Notes: generated from the sequence alone by a model not told the origin. A DNA stretch of 64,000 nt from Pantoea sp. Mb-10 (GCF_021272205.1 NZ_JAJSDX010000001.1:558001-622000), one strand, 5' to 3'; counted from the first letter of the stretch, positions 19,687 through 30,980 are shown. Program-made: numbers and translations.

Positions 19687-20445
19687 TCAGGGGGTAGCGC
19701 CATACTTTTCGGCCATCAGTGCAGCCGTTGCGCGCAGTTCGCTGAGCAGCACTTCCGGGTAGCCCGGGGCCGCTTCCTGCGACAGAAACGAAAGGCACAG
19801 TGCCGCGCTTTCGCCTCGATATTTATTGGTGACTGCCACCGCCAGCGAACTGATGCCGGGGAGCGTCTCATTGCGCGCCAGCGCCCAGCCCTGCTGACGA
19901 ATCCGCGCCAGCTCAGCGCATAGTGCGTCAATGCTGCGCGGCGAGTTGGCGGAAGCTGCCTGCCAATTGCGCTCGACCCGCGCGCGCACCGCCTCATCGC
20001 TCAGTTGCGCCAGGAGCACCCGTCCGGTGGAAGTGCCGGTCAGGGAGACGCGTGAGCCGGGGGGCGTCACCAGCTGCGTGAAAAAACGTCCGTGATACAT
20101 GCGCATCACCAAGACATCTTCGCCGTCCAGCACTGAGATATACCCCATACAACCGGTCCGCGCGGCGAGACGCGCCATCGCGTCAGAGGCACTGTCTACC
20201 AGCGGCGTAGAGAGGAAATTACCTGCCACTGACAGCAGCACGCGGCCAACCTGAAAACAGCGGCTTTCCGGATCACGCTCAAGAAAACCTTCACTTTCCA
20301 TGGTGGCCAACAGCCGAGAAACGGTGCTTTTTGGCAGCCCCAGCCCTTCCACTACGTCAGTAAACGTCAGGCCTGGATGGCCCTGAGTGACGCCATAACG
20401 CTGGAAAAGCTTGAGGACAGCGGCGGCATTTTCGAGTGTACTCAT
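19687..20445 (-). CDS. IclR-family transcriptional regulator
   Basis: 252 residues: an N-terminal winged helix (GYVTQGHPGL-type region, then LGLPKSTVSRLLATMESEGFLERDP) and a C-terminal IclR effector domain (LSVAGNFLSTPLVDSASDAMARLAARTG). The only downstream genes on its strand are the OPT transporter, DUF1177 and aroM, making them the likely targets. A TGGAAC-TGA-GTTCCC palindrome 19-33 bp upstream of its start is a probable autoregulatory operator. Confidence 0.9.
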   Translation of the reverse strand: MSTLENAAAVLKLFQRYGVTQGHPGLTFTDVVEGLGLPKSTVSRLLATMESEGFLERDPESRCFQVGRVLLSVAGNFLSTPLVDSASDAMARLAARTGCMGYISVLDGEDVLVMRMYHGRFFTQLVTPPGSRVSLTGTSTGRVLLAQLSDEAVRARVERNWQAASANSPRSIDALCAELARIRQQGWALARNETLPGISSLAVAVTNKYRGESAALCLSFLSQEAAPGYPEVLLSELRATAALMAEKYGATP

Positions 20446-20463
20446 GCGGCTAGTTTCACTATG

Positions 20464-20478
20464 TGGAACTGAGTTCCC
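20464..20478. promoter_or_regulatory. IclR-type operator upstream of the regulator
   Basis: TGGAACTGAGTTCCC contains the perfect inverted repeat GGAAC-TGA-GTTCC. IclR-family sites typically have this TGGAA/TTCCA form, so autoregulation is likely. Confidence 0.6.
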
Positions 20479-20724
20479 GTATCAATAAATTGAAAGTAAA
20501 ACGCTGGGCTTAATGCGTCAAGCGCATATTTTTAGGCAGACAATTCTTAGGCGTTTTAATGCAGAATAAAATAGGGCGTTAAGCGGGAATTTGCTCAGGC
20601 TATCGGGGTTTACTACGGGGTTTCAGCGTCTTAAGGGGAAATTAGCCTGCCTGCGCAGGCTTTTAGCAAAAGCGCACATTTTTTGCGGTGCGCATGCTTC
20701 ATCTGGCGTCCCTGCCAGCGTGCA

Positions 20725-20916
20725 TTACTCTTTTTCTACGTCCTCGTAACGCACTTTGGCATCCTGCGCTTCTGATTCCGATTTGTGCTCGCTGATGAGC
20801 GTATCGGGTTTCGGGTGATCGGCGCGTAACTCATACCAGGTGACGGTGTTACCGGGCTGACCTTTTTCAACGGCAACGACGCGAGCTTCGCGGGGATACG
20901 GTGGTCTGGATGGCAT
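20725..20916 (-). CDS. yaiA: YaiA family protein
   Basis: 63 residues from the ATG at 20916, which has AGAGGG 6 nt upstream. It matches E. coli YaiA closely ([33 protein letters not shown]) and has the same length. The function is unknown. It lies 109 nt downstream of aroL on the same strand, as in the E. coli aroL-yaiA unit, but aroM no longer follows directly. Confidence 0.92.
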   Translation of the reverse strand: MPSRPPYPREARVVAVEKGQPGNTVTWYELRADHPKPDTLISEHKSESEAQDAKVRYEDVEKE

Positions 20917-21025
20917 ACATTTCCCTCTTATGTCAGTTTTCCACACGGACAGCGGCTATCCTCTGTCTGGCTTTAAGTATAGACAACGGGTGTTAAGCGC
21001 GAGAAAGAGGGATAAATCTGAGGCG

Positions 21026-21550
21026 TTAGCTGGCGCGCGCGCGAAGCAGCCAGTGCATGATTTGCTCAACAACACGCGCGGGCGGCTGCATGGCGCTGAC
21101 CTCGTGATGCGCAGCCTGGCGATAGAGCGGTGCGCGCTCGCGTAAAATGTCGCTCATCTCTTCGGCAATGGGTCGTCCGGTCAGCGTGGGACGCTGCGCC
21201 GCTTCAGGCTGCTGCTGCAAACGTTCGGCCAGCACATCCGGCGGCGCGCTGAGCCAAATCACCTGACCTTGCTCACGCATATAGCGGCGATTGTTTTCCG
21301 CCAGCACCATGCCGCCGCCTGTGGCAATGACGCTGCCGGGCGCAGTGACGGCATGCAGGGCGTCGGTTTCGCGCTGACGAAAACGTTCCCACCCTTCACT
21401 GGCCACAATCTGCGCCACGCTGCGCTGTGTCTCAGATTGCAGATGGTGATCGGTATCGCGAAAGGTGTAGCCAAGCGCCTGAGAAAGCGCCTGCCCCACG
21501 GTAGTTTTCCCGCAGCCGCGCGCGCCGATCAGATAGATGGGTAGGGACAT
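21026..21550 (-). CDS. aroL: shikimate kinase AroL
   Basis: 174 residues catalysing ATP-dependent 3-phosphorylation of shikimate on the way to chorismate. Walker A GARGCGKTTVG starts at residue 8, followed by DTD (shikimate contact) and the ATGGG loop. The neighbourhood yaiA-aroL-yaiI-proC identifies it as aroL rather than aroK. I could not find a convincing TyrR box upstream. Confidence 0.95.
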   Translation of the reverse strand: MSLPIYLIGARGCGKTTVGQALSQALGYTFRDTDHHLQSETQRSVAQIVASEGWERFRQRETDALHAVTAPGSVIATGGGMVLAENNRRYMREQGQVIWLSAPPDVLAERLQQQPEAAQRPTLTGRPIAEEMSDILRERAPLYRQAAHHEVSAMQPPARVVEQIMHWLLRARAS

Positions 21551-21751
21551 TAAGGCTCATCCTCCGCCGTGGTGTTGTGCCGCTCGGGCAAGGTCATCAG
21601 GTCAATAATGCGTCGCATCATAGCGGGAAATTTATTTATCAGCCACCGGCTAAGCACAGTTTACGCATTAACGGCAGAGAGTGCTTGTCAACCTTATGAT
21701 TATCAATGAAAAAGCCATGCACGTTTTGTGCATATGCTGTTTTGTAAGTAC

Positions 21752-21766
21752 AAGCAACATTTGCTT
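21752..21766. promoter_or_regulatory. AAGCAA-CAT-TTGCTT palindrome upstream of DUF2076 gene
   Basis: A perfect 6-bp inverted repeat with a 3-nt spacer, 72 bp before the DUF2076 start. A wider GTAAG/CTTAC pair (21744-21748, 21764-21768) overlaps it. It is a possible operator for an unidentified regulator. Confidence 0.35.
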
Positions 21767-21837
21767 ACCAGCAGGATGATTTACTTTACTGACGGCAACC
21801 CCCATATAAAGGCGTGAGCGTAATTGGAGGCTATCCC

Positions 21838-22533
21838 ATGCAAAATGAAGAGCAGCAGTTAATCGACAATCTGTTCAGCCGCCTGAAACAGGCAGAAAGC
21901 CAAGGCAGCCCGCGTGATGCCGGTGCCGAACAGTTGATCAAACAGCACCTGGCCAGTCAGCCCGGCGCGCCGTATTACATGGCGCAGGCGATTTTGATTC
22001 AGGAAGCGGCGCTGAAAAAGCTGAACGCGCAGGTTGAAGAGTTGCAAAACCGCCTGGCGCAGGCGCAACAGCAGCAGGCCGCACCGCAGCAGAGCAGCGG
22101 CGGATTCCTCTCCAGCCTGTTTGGCGGCGGCAGCCGTTCTGCCACCCCGCAACAGCCGCCGTCGGGTTGGAACAGCGCCCCGCAGCAGCCGCAGTATGCG
22201 CCGCCACAGCAGCAATATGCCGCTCCTGCGCGCGGTACCGGCTTCTTGGGTGGCGCGCTGCAAACGGCGGTGGGCGTCGCCGGCGGCGTGGTGATGGCGG
22301 ATATGCTGACCAGCATGTTCCATCATTCGCAGCCGGAAGAGATCGTGAACATTATTAACGAGCCGGCACTGCCGCAGGTGGATAACAGCCTGGACACCTT
22401 TAACGGCAACGACAGCAACAGCGCCTTCTTGAACGATAACGCCAGCTGGAACGATAACAACTATGCCGATAATAACGACTTCGGCGATTTTGGCGGCGGT
22501 GACTTTAATGATGACGACGACAGCTTTGTCTAA
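21838..22533 (+). CDS. DUF2076 domain-containing protein
   Basis: 231 residues from the ATG at 21838, chosen because GGAGG lies 7 nt upstream. Residues 1-75 form a helical DUF2076 region (EEQQLIDNLFSRLKQAE to ALKKLNAQVEELQNRL). A low-complexity Gln/Pro/Gly stretch follows, then a hydrophobic glycine-rich segment (GFLGGALQTAVGVAGGVVMADML), then an acidic Asp/Asn tail ending DDDDSFV. The function is unknown; similar proteins are described as periplasmic ligand-binding sensor domains, without strong proof. It is a single-gene unit. Confidence 0.8.
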   Translation: MQNEEQQLIDNLFSRLKQAESQGSPRDAGAEQLIKQHLASQPGAPYYMAQAILIQEAALKKLNAQVEELQNRLAQAQQQQAAPQQSSGGFLSSLFGGGSRSATPQQPPSGWNSAPQQPQYAPPQQQYAAPARGTGFLGGALQTAVGVAGGVVMADMLTSMFHHSQPEEIVNIINEPALPQVDNSLDTFNGNDSNSAFLNDNASWNDNNYADNNDFGDFGGGDFNDDDDSFV

Positions 22534-22977
22534 TCAGCGCTGACGCAACCACTTATCCAGTTCGTTGGCAAACAGCTGGCGGTCACGTTGGTTTAACGCA
22601 GACGGACCGCCGCTTTGTACGCCGCTGGCGCGCAGCGTTTCCATAAAATCCCGCATGGTAAGCCGCTGGCGAATCGTATCCGGCGAATAGCGTTCCCCAC
22701 GTGGATTTAACGCCGCAGCCCCTTTCTCCAGCACTTCCGCTGCTAGCGGTATATCCCCGGTGATCACCAGATCGCCCGGTGCCACGCGCTTTACGATCTC
22801 GTTGTCTGCCACGTCAAAGCCCGCCGCCACCTGTAGCGTTTTGAGAAAGGGAGACGCTGGCACTCGCAGCGGCTGGTTGGCGACAAACGTCACGGTGATT
22901 TCTGCGCGTACCGCCGCGCGATAAAGCACCTCTTTGATCACGCCGGGACAGGCGTCAGCATCAACCCAAATAGACAT
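22534..22977 (-). CDS. yaiI: UPF0178 family protein YaiI
   Basis: 147 residues, matching E. coli YaiI from [20 protein letters not shown] to [15 protein letters not shown]. The WVDADACP start and [12 protein letters not shown] segment resemble PIN/NYN-type nuclease cores, but its activity is not established. It is convergent with the DUF2076 gene with no gap and divergent from proC, as in E. coli apart from the inserted neighbour. Confidence 0.92.
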   Translation of the reverse strand: MSIWVDADACPGVIKEVLYRAAVRAEITVTFVANQPLRVPASPFLKTLQVAAGFDVADNEIVKRVAPGDLVITGDIPLAAEVLEKGAAALNPRGERYSPDTIRQRLTMRDFMETLRASGVQSGGPSALNQRDRQLFANELDKWLRQR

Positions 22978-23121
22978 CTTGTTTCCTTCTTTACACGCGA
23001 TTGACGGCGATCATGCCGTGCTGCAGCAGAATGGCAAATGTTATTTGCCCGGCTTGTTATTCCGCTCAGCTGTCGTAAGCTACCTCGCTTAAGGTTATCG
23101 AATCACTGAAAGGAAAAAGCG

Positions 23122-23934
23122 ATGCTGGAGAAGAAAATCGGATTTGTCGGCTGTGGCAACATGGCACAAGCCATCATCAGCGGCATGGTGAACAGTGGAC
23201 TTATCGCCCCGGCGAATATCTGGGTTTATGACCGCAAAGCGGAAACCAATCAGGCGCTGGCACAGCAGTTCGGCGTGACGGCGGCAGACAGCGCGGAAAA
23301 CCTGGCACGTGAGGTCGATATTCTGTTTGGTGCAGTCAAACCCAACGTGATTCTTAAAGTATTAAAAGACCTGGCGGGTCAGCTCAAAAAAGAGGCGCTG
23401 GTGGTCTCTATTGCGGCGGGCGTTACCCTGGACGCGCTGGCGGGCGTGCTGGGCCACGATCGTAAAATCGTGCGCGTCATGCCCAATACGCCCGCGTTAG
23501 TCAACGAAGGCATGACCTCCGTGACGCCGAATGTGCTGGTTGAACAGCATGAAACGGATGAAGTGGTGCGCATTTTTAGCAGCTTCGGTAAAGCCGCCGT
23601 GGTTAGCGAGTATCTGATTCATGCGGTGGTGGGCGTGAGCGGATCGGCGCCTGCCTATGTGTTTATGTTTATTGAGGCGATGGCAGACGCCGCCGTGCTG
23701 GGCGGTATGCCACGCGCGCAGGCCTACCAATTTGCTGCGCAAGCCGTGAAGGGCGCGGCGCAAATGGTACTGGAAACCGGTCAGCATCCTGCCGAGCTGA
23801 AAGATAATGTCTGCTCACCCGGCGGCACGACCATTGAAGCAGTGAAAGTGCTGGAAGAAGAAGGGTTCCGCGCGGCGGTGATCAAGGCGATGCAGCGGTG
23901 CATGGCGAAATCTGAAGCGTTGAGCAAAGCCTAA
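23122..23934 (+). CDS. proC: pyrroline-5-carboxylate reductase
   Basis: Last enzyme of proline synthesis, reducing pyrroline-5-carboxylate with NAD(P)H. The 270 residues start with the Rossmann motif FVGCGNMAQAIISG and contain VRVMPNTPALVNEGM and the C-terminal signature CSPGGTTIEAVKVLEEEGFRA. AAAGGAAAA lies upstream of the ATG. The proA and proB genes of the same pathway are 33 kb away in this window. Confidence 0.97.
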   Translation: MLEKKIGFVGCGNMAQAIISGMVNSGLIAPANIWVYDRKAETNQALAQQFGVTAADSAENLAREVDILFGAVKPNVILKVLKDLAGQLKKEALVVSIAAGVTLDALAGVLGHDRKIVRVMPNTPALVNEGMTSVTPNVLVEQHETDEVVRIFSSFGKAAVVSEYLIHAVVGVSGSAPAYVFMFIEAMADAAVLGGMPRAQAYQFAAQAVKGAAQMVLETGQHPAELKDNVCSPGGTTIEAVKVLEEEGFRAAVIKAMQRCMAKSEALSKA

Positions 23935-23937
23935 TGC

Positions 23938-23969
23938 CAGCGCTCTCCGCGCCTTGCGGGGAGCGCTGC
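23938..23969. terminator. hairpin between proC and the Rieske/FAD gene
   Basis: Strong inverted repeat AGCGCTCTCCGC/GCGGGGAGCGCT with a short loop between convergent stops. The T-run is weak. Confidence 0.6.
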
Positions 23970-23974
23970 CGTTC

Positions 23975-25501
23975 TTAATGGTGGAAGCGCTCCACAAAAG
24001 AGATGGCCTGCGGGAGCGTCATGGGCTGCTGGAGTCTTTCCACCAGCGCCGCCGTTAAGGTGTACATGCCCGCCGAACACACCGCCGCCACCCTGCCCTC
24101 ACGGCAGTAAAAGGCGATAAAACGCTTCTCTTGCAGCGAGCCCAACAGCCGATAGTCGTCCCAGAACGACGCATGCCCCACGTATTCGTAGCGCGTGCCG
24201 TAGTGGGCGGTCCAGAAAAAAGGCACGCGATCAAACTGCACGTCCTGTCCCAGCATATTACGCGCCGCGACTCTGCCCTGCTGCTGGGCGACGCGATAAT
24301 GCTCAATGCGCAGCGGCCCTTGTGCGCTGGGATACGTCGCAATGTCGCCCGCGACCCAAACGTGGGGCGCCGCGCGTAGATGCGCATCGGTCTGCAGGCT
24401 TCCGTCGTCTTCGCGCGTAAGATCGTGGATAAAGCCGGTAGCGGGCTTCACGCCGGTGGCAAACAGCACCGCGCTCGCTGATATGCGCTGGCCCCCTTTT
24501 AAGCGTACCGCACTGACCGCGCCTTCCCCTTCTAACGCCTCCGGCTCGCCGGTGACAAATTTCACGCCGTTACTGCGGTGCAAAGTGTGGAAATAGCGGC
24601 CGATCTTTTCGCCAAACGTGTTCACAAAGGGCAGCGGCTGGCGAGCAATCACCGTGACGTCAATGTCGCGATTGCGCAGCGCGCCTGCCATTTCCATGCC
24701 GATGAAGCTGTTGCCAACAATCACCAGCTGCTGGGTCTCCTCGACCTGCTTCAGTAGCGCATCCGCCTGATCGCGCGAGCGCAAAACATGCACGCCCGCC
24801 AGATCGTTACCGGGGATCGCCAGCGGTTTCGGTTCGCCGCCGCTGGCGATCAGCAGGCGGTCAAATTTTATCTGCTCGCCGCTGTCCAGCGTGAGCATCT
24901 GGTTCTGCGTATCCAGCGCGGTGACATCGCCGTGAATGCGCACCACGCCACCCAGCACATCGTCTTTCAGCAGCGCAGGCACCTCATCAATCGTCATCTT
25001 GCCCGAGGGCACAAACTTACTCAGCGCGGTACGATCGTAGGGCGCATCTGGCTCCCGCTCCACCAGCATGATGCGGCCTGTAAACCCTTCATCGCGCAGC
25101 GTCCAGATTGCTGCGCTGCCCGCCGCCCCCCCGCCGAGAATCACATACACCGGCGCGTCGCCACGCGGTGACGGCGCGGAAGCCGGTGACATCGCCTGCG
25201 GATTCACCCACACCGTGCCCTTCTCCACCCGAACCGGATAGCGCTTGAGGTTAGCGAGCGCCAGCGGCTCACACATGTTGCCACTCTTTAACTCGAACAC
25301 GGCTTTGTGCCACGGGCATATCAGCTTGCCCTCGCAGATCGCACCCTGCTCCAGCGGCGCGCCCGCGTGGGGGCATTTCGCCTGCAGCGCCTGGACATGC
25401 TCACCGTCGCGGATCAGCACCACGTCTGTTTCACCCACGCTAAATTGCGTCGGTTTTTGCTGCGCCAGCGACGCCAACTCCACCACCGATTGATAGCTCA
25501 C
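23975..25501 (-). CDS. Rieske/FAD-dependent oxidoreductase (AIFL-like)
   Basis: 508 residues. An N-terminal Rieske [2Fe-2S] domain has ligands Cys43/His45 (CPHAG) and Cys62/His65 (CPWH). A linker follows, then an FAD/NAD(P)-binding reductase with VILGGGAAGSAA near residue 120, VIVGNSFIGMEMA near 260 and GDIATYP near 380. This domain order matches apoptosis-inducing-factor-like and ferredoxin-reductase-type proteins. The electron acceptor is unknown. In E. coli this position holds dgcC. AGGAGGC lies upstream of the start. Confidence 0.9.
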   Translation of the reverse strand: MSYQSVVELASLAQQKPTQFSVGETDVVLIRDGEHVQALQAKCPHAGAPLEQGAICEGKLICPWHKAVFELKSGNMCEPLALANLKRYPVRVEKGTVWVNPQAMSPASAPSPRGDAPVYVILGGGAAGSAAIWTLRDEGFTGRIMLVEREPDAPYDRTALSKFVPSGKMTIDEVPALLKDDVLGGVVRIHGDVTALDTQNQMLTLDSGEQIKFDRLLIASGGEPKPLAIPGNDLAGVHVLRSRDQADALLKQVEETQQLVIVGNSFIGMEMAGALRNRDIDVTVIARQPLPFVNTFGEKIGRYFHTLHRSNGVKFVTGEPEALEGEGAVSAVRLKGGQRISASAVLFATGVKPATGFIHDLTREDDGSLQTDAHLRAAPHVWVAGDIATYPSAQGPLRIEHYRVAQQQGRVAARNMLGQDVQFDRVPFFWTAHYGTRYEYVGHASFWDDYRLLGSLQEKRFIAFYCREGRVAAVCSAGMYTLTAALVERLQQPMTLPQAISFVERFHH

Positions 25502-25691
25502 AAATAGCCTCCTGCGTTGTAAAAGGGTGTATGCGATAAATCCTTAAACGTAAGTGTGGCAAAGCGTGGCGATTTCGCCGCTTCGGCACGCGTCAACCGC
25601 ATGAAACGTTCGCGACGGTACGTGCAAGGAGAAAGAGGAAAGGCGGTATTTCCCCGAGCGCACCGGCGGTGGTCGGGGACGTGGCGGGCGA

Positions 25692-25994
25692 TCAGGATTT
25701 TCTCAGGCAGCTGCTCATAAAGGTTTTTCGGGCGTCGCCGCTCAGGTTTTTACTGCCGGCTTCGGTGTTACAGGATTTCATCCTCATTTGCTGTGGCGTC
25801 ATGCTGCCCGCTTTACTGTCTTTTTTGAGACAGTCGCGCATGAAGGATTTACGCGCGTCACCAGAGAGTGACTGCGCGGCAGCGTGCTGATTGCAGAGCG
25901 TCATTTTGTTCTGCTGCGCGGTTTTTTCTGCTGCGCTTGCGCTGCCCGCGAAAAGTACACTCGCGGCCAGTAACGCTAAAAAAGACGATTTCAT
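25692..25994 (-). CDS. psiF: phosphate starvation-inducible protein PsiF
   Basis: 100 residues from the ATG at 25994, which has GGAAGGA upstream. A signal peptide ends near ASA-AEK (about residue 22), so it is periplasmic. Two PsiF repeats follow, each with C and SGDARKxFMxxCL (around residues 34-57 and 73-97). The function is unknown. In E. coli it lies directly downstream of phoA, which is missing here. I see no clear Pho box in the 64 bp before it. Confidence 0.9.
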   Translation of the reverse strand: MKSSFLALLAASVLFAGSASAAEKTAQQNKMTLCNQHAAAQSLSGDARKSFMRDCLKKDSKAGSMTPQQMRMKSCNTEAGSKNLSGDARKTFMSSCLRKS

Positions 25995-26058
25995 AGCCGT
26001 TCCTTCCAGGTCGTGATGGCCTTCTAAGCCTGGCAGGAATCCAGCAAAAAAGGGAACG

Positions 26059-26313
26059 TTAGACGCGTGGATGGTTGAGCAGCTTCTCAATATAATTGCG
26101 CAGCATTTGCGCTTCGGCAGTCTCTGCGCCAGGCGCGACCGGTGGCATGGCGCGCGCAATGCCCGCCGCCATGTCGTTGAACTGCGCGGCGTCCATTTTA
26201 CGTAGCATCGCCGTCAGGACGATTTCCATCGCCTCTACCTGAACCAACAGCTCTTTTGACGCTTCTTCTTTTTCAGCTAGCTTAATCAGAAGTTCCGCAA
26301 TAAGGTTTTTCAT
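26059..26313 (-). CDS. iraP: anti-adapter protein IraP
   Basis: 84 residues from the ATG at 26313 (GAGGAG 9 nt upstream). It matches E. coli IraP in MKNLIAELLIKLAEKEEASKELL and the C-terminal MLRNYIEKLLNHPR, with a coiled-coil N-terminal half. IraP binds RssB and so protects sigma-S from ClpXP; in E. coli it responds to phosphate starvation. It lies directly upstream of psiF here, 64 nt apart, instead of beside phoA. Confidence 0.93.
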   Translation of the reverse strand: MKNLIAELLIKLAEKEEASKELLVQVEAMEIVLTAMLRKMDAAQFNDMAAGIARAMPPVAPGAETAEAQMLRNYIEKLLNHPRV

Positions 26314-26570
26314 GCAGCGCACTCCTCAAAGTGAATGCTCAAAAGTTAGCACTGCCCTGTTTAAAACAACAAGCGTTATCCCCGCGCCGTTGAAAAAAAA
26401 TGAGGGGAAGCGTTAAATAAAAAGCGAAGCAAGATCAAGGCCTAACGGCAAAACGTTTCTTTTTTACGCGCCTCTTTCACACGTGAGACCCAACGCAAAT
26501 ATGCGGATAGCGCATGCCTGCTCGGCGCTGATGCTGAATCTCGCTTTACAGCCGCGAGGATTTCACGCAA

Positions 26571-29683
<3,113 letters not shown>

Positions 29684-29694
29684 GCCAAAGCAAC

Positions 29695-29726
29695 AGGCTG
29701 GCGAGCCGGTACGCCAGCCTGGTTTT
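29695..29726 (+). terminator. intrinsic terminator of lacZ
   Basis: Stem AGGCTGGCG/CGCCAGCCT with an 8-nt loop followed by GGTTTT, 12 nt after the lacZ stop. Confidence 0.7.
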
Positions 29727-29962
29727 CGCCAACCTGGCGCGTGTCTGGTGACTGATAAGATGCGTCCCGTTTAATGCTATGCCGGAATGAAAAAATATGT
29801 CGAACGATTACTGACAATTTTTCGTGCGACAACTATGTTTAAAAAACCACCGATTATCCTCGGTGAGGCGCCGCCCGTCCTGGGCCATTCGCCTGCGTCA
29901 TCTCTTATTTCCTCAGCGCCAATGTTTGGCGGCAAGCGTTGTTGTCTCTGCGGAGGTCAGCT

Positions 29963-30214
29963 TTGAGAACCGTTAATAGCAGCACCAGTCGCGCCATTAC
30001 CGACTATTTCAACAGTCCGGCCTGGCACGGGCCACACGAAAGCGATCTGCTGGCGGCCATCATGCGTGAACTCATGGATGATGGTCAGTCCGCGACCGGC
30101 AACGCCATTATTGCGCGCATCATGGCGAGGATGGAGCGAGAGGGAGATGAACAGCAGCTACACCACTATCGTCAGCTGCTGGCGCTGCTGCTGGATGCGC
30201 CTGCGTCCCGATAG
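29963..30214 (+). CDS. YcgZ/YmgB (AriR)-family small connector protein
   Basis: 83 residues when started at TTG 29963, which has GGAGG 6 nt upstream; a TTG at 29939 has no such site. The core ITDYFNSP...LLAAIMRELMDDGQSATGNAIIARIMARME...HYRQLLALLLD follows the YcgZ/AriR pattern of E. coli (ITRYF, EILKDG, LCAKLL, HYNALIGLLF). These proteins act as connectors to the Rcs phosphorelay and biofilm or acid-stress responses. It stands alone here without the multi-gene E. coli operon. The exact paralogue is not assigned. Confidence 0.8.
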   Translation: MRTVNSSTSRAITDYFNSPAWHGPHESDLLAAIMRELMDDGQSATGNAIIARIMARMEREGDEQQLHHYRQLLALLLDAPASR

Positions 30215-30228
30215 CGCAGCGCATCAGG

Positions 30229-30254
30229 CAAAAAAATTCCCGCCGAAGCGGGAA
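30229..30254 (-). terminator. intrinsic terminator on the minus strand
   Basis: Read leftward: TTCCCGC-TTCG-GCGGGAA followed by seven T. It ends transcripts from the I78-type lipoprotein gene, or from a short RNA between 30310 and here. Confidence 0.85.
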
Positions 30255-30270
30255 ACAAGACGAGCATTGC

Positions 30271-30306
30271 CTATACGAGAGTGACGAGAAATTCTTCGTA
30301 ATGCAT
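30271..30306 (-). other. possible 11-codon ORF upstream of the terminator
   Basis: ATG at 30306 preceded by GAGGA at a 5-6 nt spacing encodes MHYEEFLVTLV and stops 17 nt before the terminator stem. It could be a leader peptide, a very small protein or part of a short RNA. A TTGTCA/TAGTTA promoter-like pair (16 bp apart) lies just upstream on the minus strand. This is a weak call. Confidence 0.25.
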
Positions 30307-30362
30307 AACTATCCTCGCCGCTCACCATGACAAGCGAATGACAACGCCGCGTCTTTTCGACG

Positions 30363-30656
30363 TTATCCGCAATACACCTGCGTAATCTTACCGTCTTTGT
30401 CACCCATGAAGTTCAGCCGATGCAGGTTGAAATCCATGGTGGCCGCGCCGTTCCATGGAATCGCGCGGACGGCACCGTCAAAACGCTGATTCTCAAGGCT
30501 GGTCAGCGGCTTACCAATATATCCTTGATACGCCGAGGCGCGGCACTGATCGTTATCTGCCGCTGCCGCTGCGTGGTCATCCGGTTTGCTGGCTGATTGA
30601 CAGGCCGCAAGCGTCAACACCGCTGCCGCCAGCAGCGCTTTTCCAGGGTAATTCAT
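30363..30656 (-). CDS. lipoprotein of the peptidase inhibitor I78 family
   Basis: 97 residues from the ATG at 30656 (AAGGAGA upstream). A lipobox LAAC places the lipid on Cys19. After an Asp/Ala linker the I78 domain follows: DQCRASAYQGYIGKPLTSLE, RFDGAVRAIPWNGAATMDF and the ending LHRLNFMGDKDGKITQVYCG, with two Cys likely bridged. I78 proteins are small inhibitors of serine peptidases; its envelope location suggests protection from host or rival proteases, which is inference. Confidence 0.85.
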   Translation of the reverse strand: MNYPGKALLAAAVLTLAACQSASKPDDHAAAAADNDQCRASAYQGYIGKPLTSLENQRFDGAVRAIPWNGAATMDFNLHRLNFMGDKDGKITQVYCG

Positions 30657-30826
30657 CACCGTCTCCTTATGGATAAAAAAACAAGCGGTTGCAGAGAGTA
30701 GCAAAACCCGATGCCCAGGGACAATTTTCTAGCATATTAAGTGGCCCTCAATGCGAAAAGCGCGATTTTAGCGAAGCGCATTTAAGATAAATCGCATTTA
30801 CTGCCTAAAATCGTGATAGCCAGAGG

Positions 30827-30835
30827 CTACACTTA
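30827..30835 (+). promoter_or_regulatory. sigma-S-like extended -10 (CTACACTTA)
   Basis: CTACACTTA resembles the CTATACTTA element favoured by sigma-S and lies 27 nt before the small-protein ATG at 30862. No clear -35 is needed for this class. Confidence 0.45.
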
Positions 30836-30861
30836 TCTAGGATTTTTCTGAGGTAAGCGAT

Positions 30862-30927
30862 ATGGAACTGATGATTTTTATCGGCTTCGCCGTGGTGATG
30901 ACGCTGCTCGCGATGCGGGTGCGTTAA
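30862..30927 (+). CDS. 21-residue small membrane protein
   Basis: A short gene starting at ATG 30862 with GAGGTAAG 4-10 nt upstream. The peptide is almost entirely one hydrophobic helix (MELMIFIGFAVVMTLLAM) ending in RVR, which would orient it with a cytoplasmic C-terminus. A sigma-S-like promoter precedes it. I do not recognise a family. Translation is supported only by the ribosome-binding site, promoter and composition. Confidence 0.55.
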   Translation: MELMIFIGFAVVMTLLAMRVR

Positions 30928-30980
30928 GTGCGGTGCGCCCGCCCAGCGACGTCCAGCACGCCGCTCGGGCTGGCCGCCGC

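Noticed and set aside
17943..19703. 586-residue version of the OPT transporter
   Set aside because: The extra 67 N-terminal residues are not membrane-like or family-like and would run across a probable terminator hairpin at 19606-19632; the ATG at 19502 is preferred.
21551..21837. TyrR/TrpR sites upstream of aroL
   Set aside because: No TGTAAA-N6-TTTACA or trp-operator match could be seen, although E. coli aroL has them.
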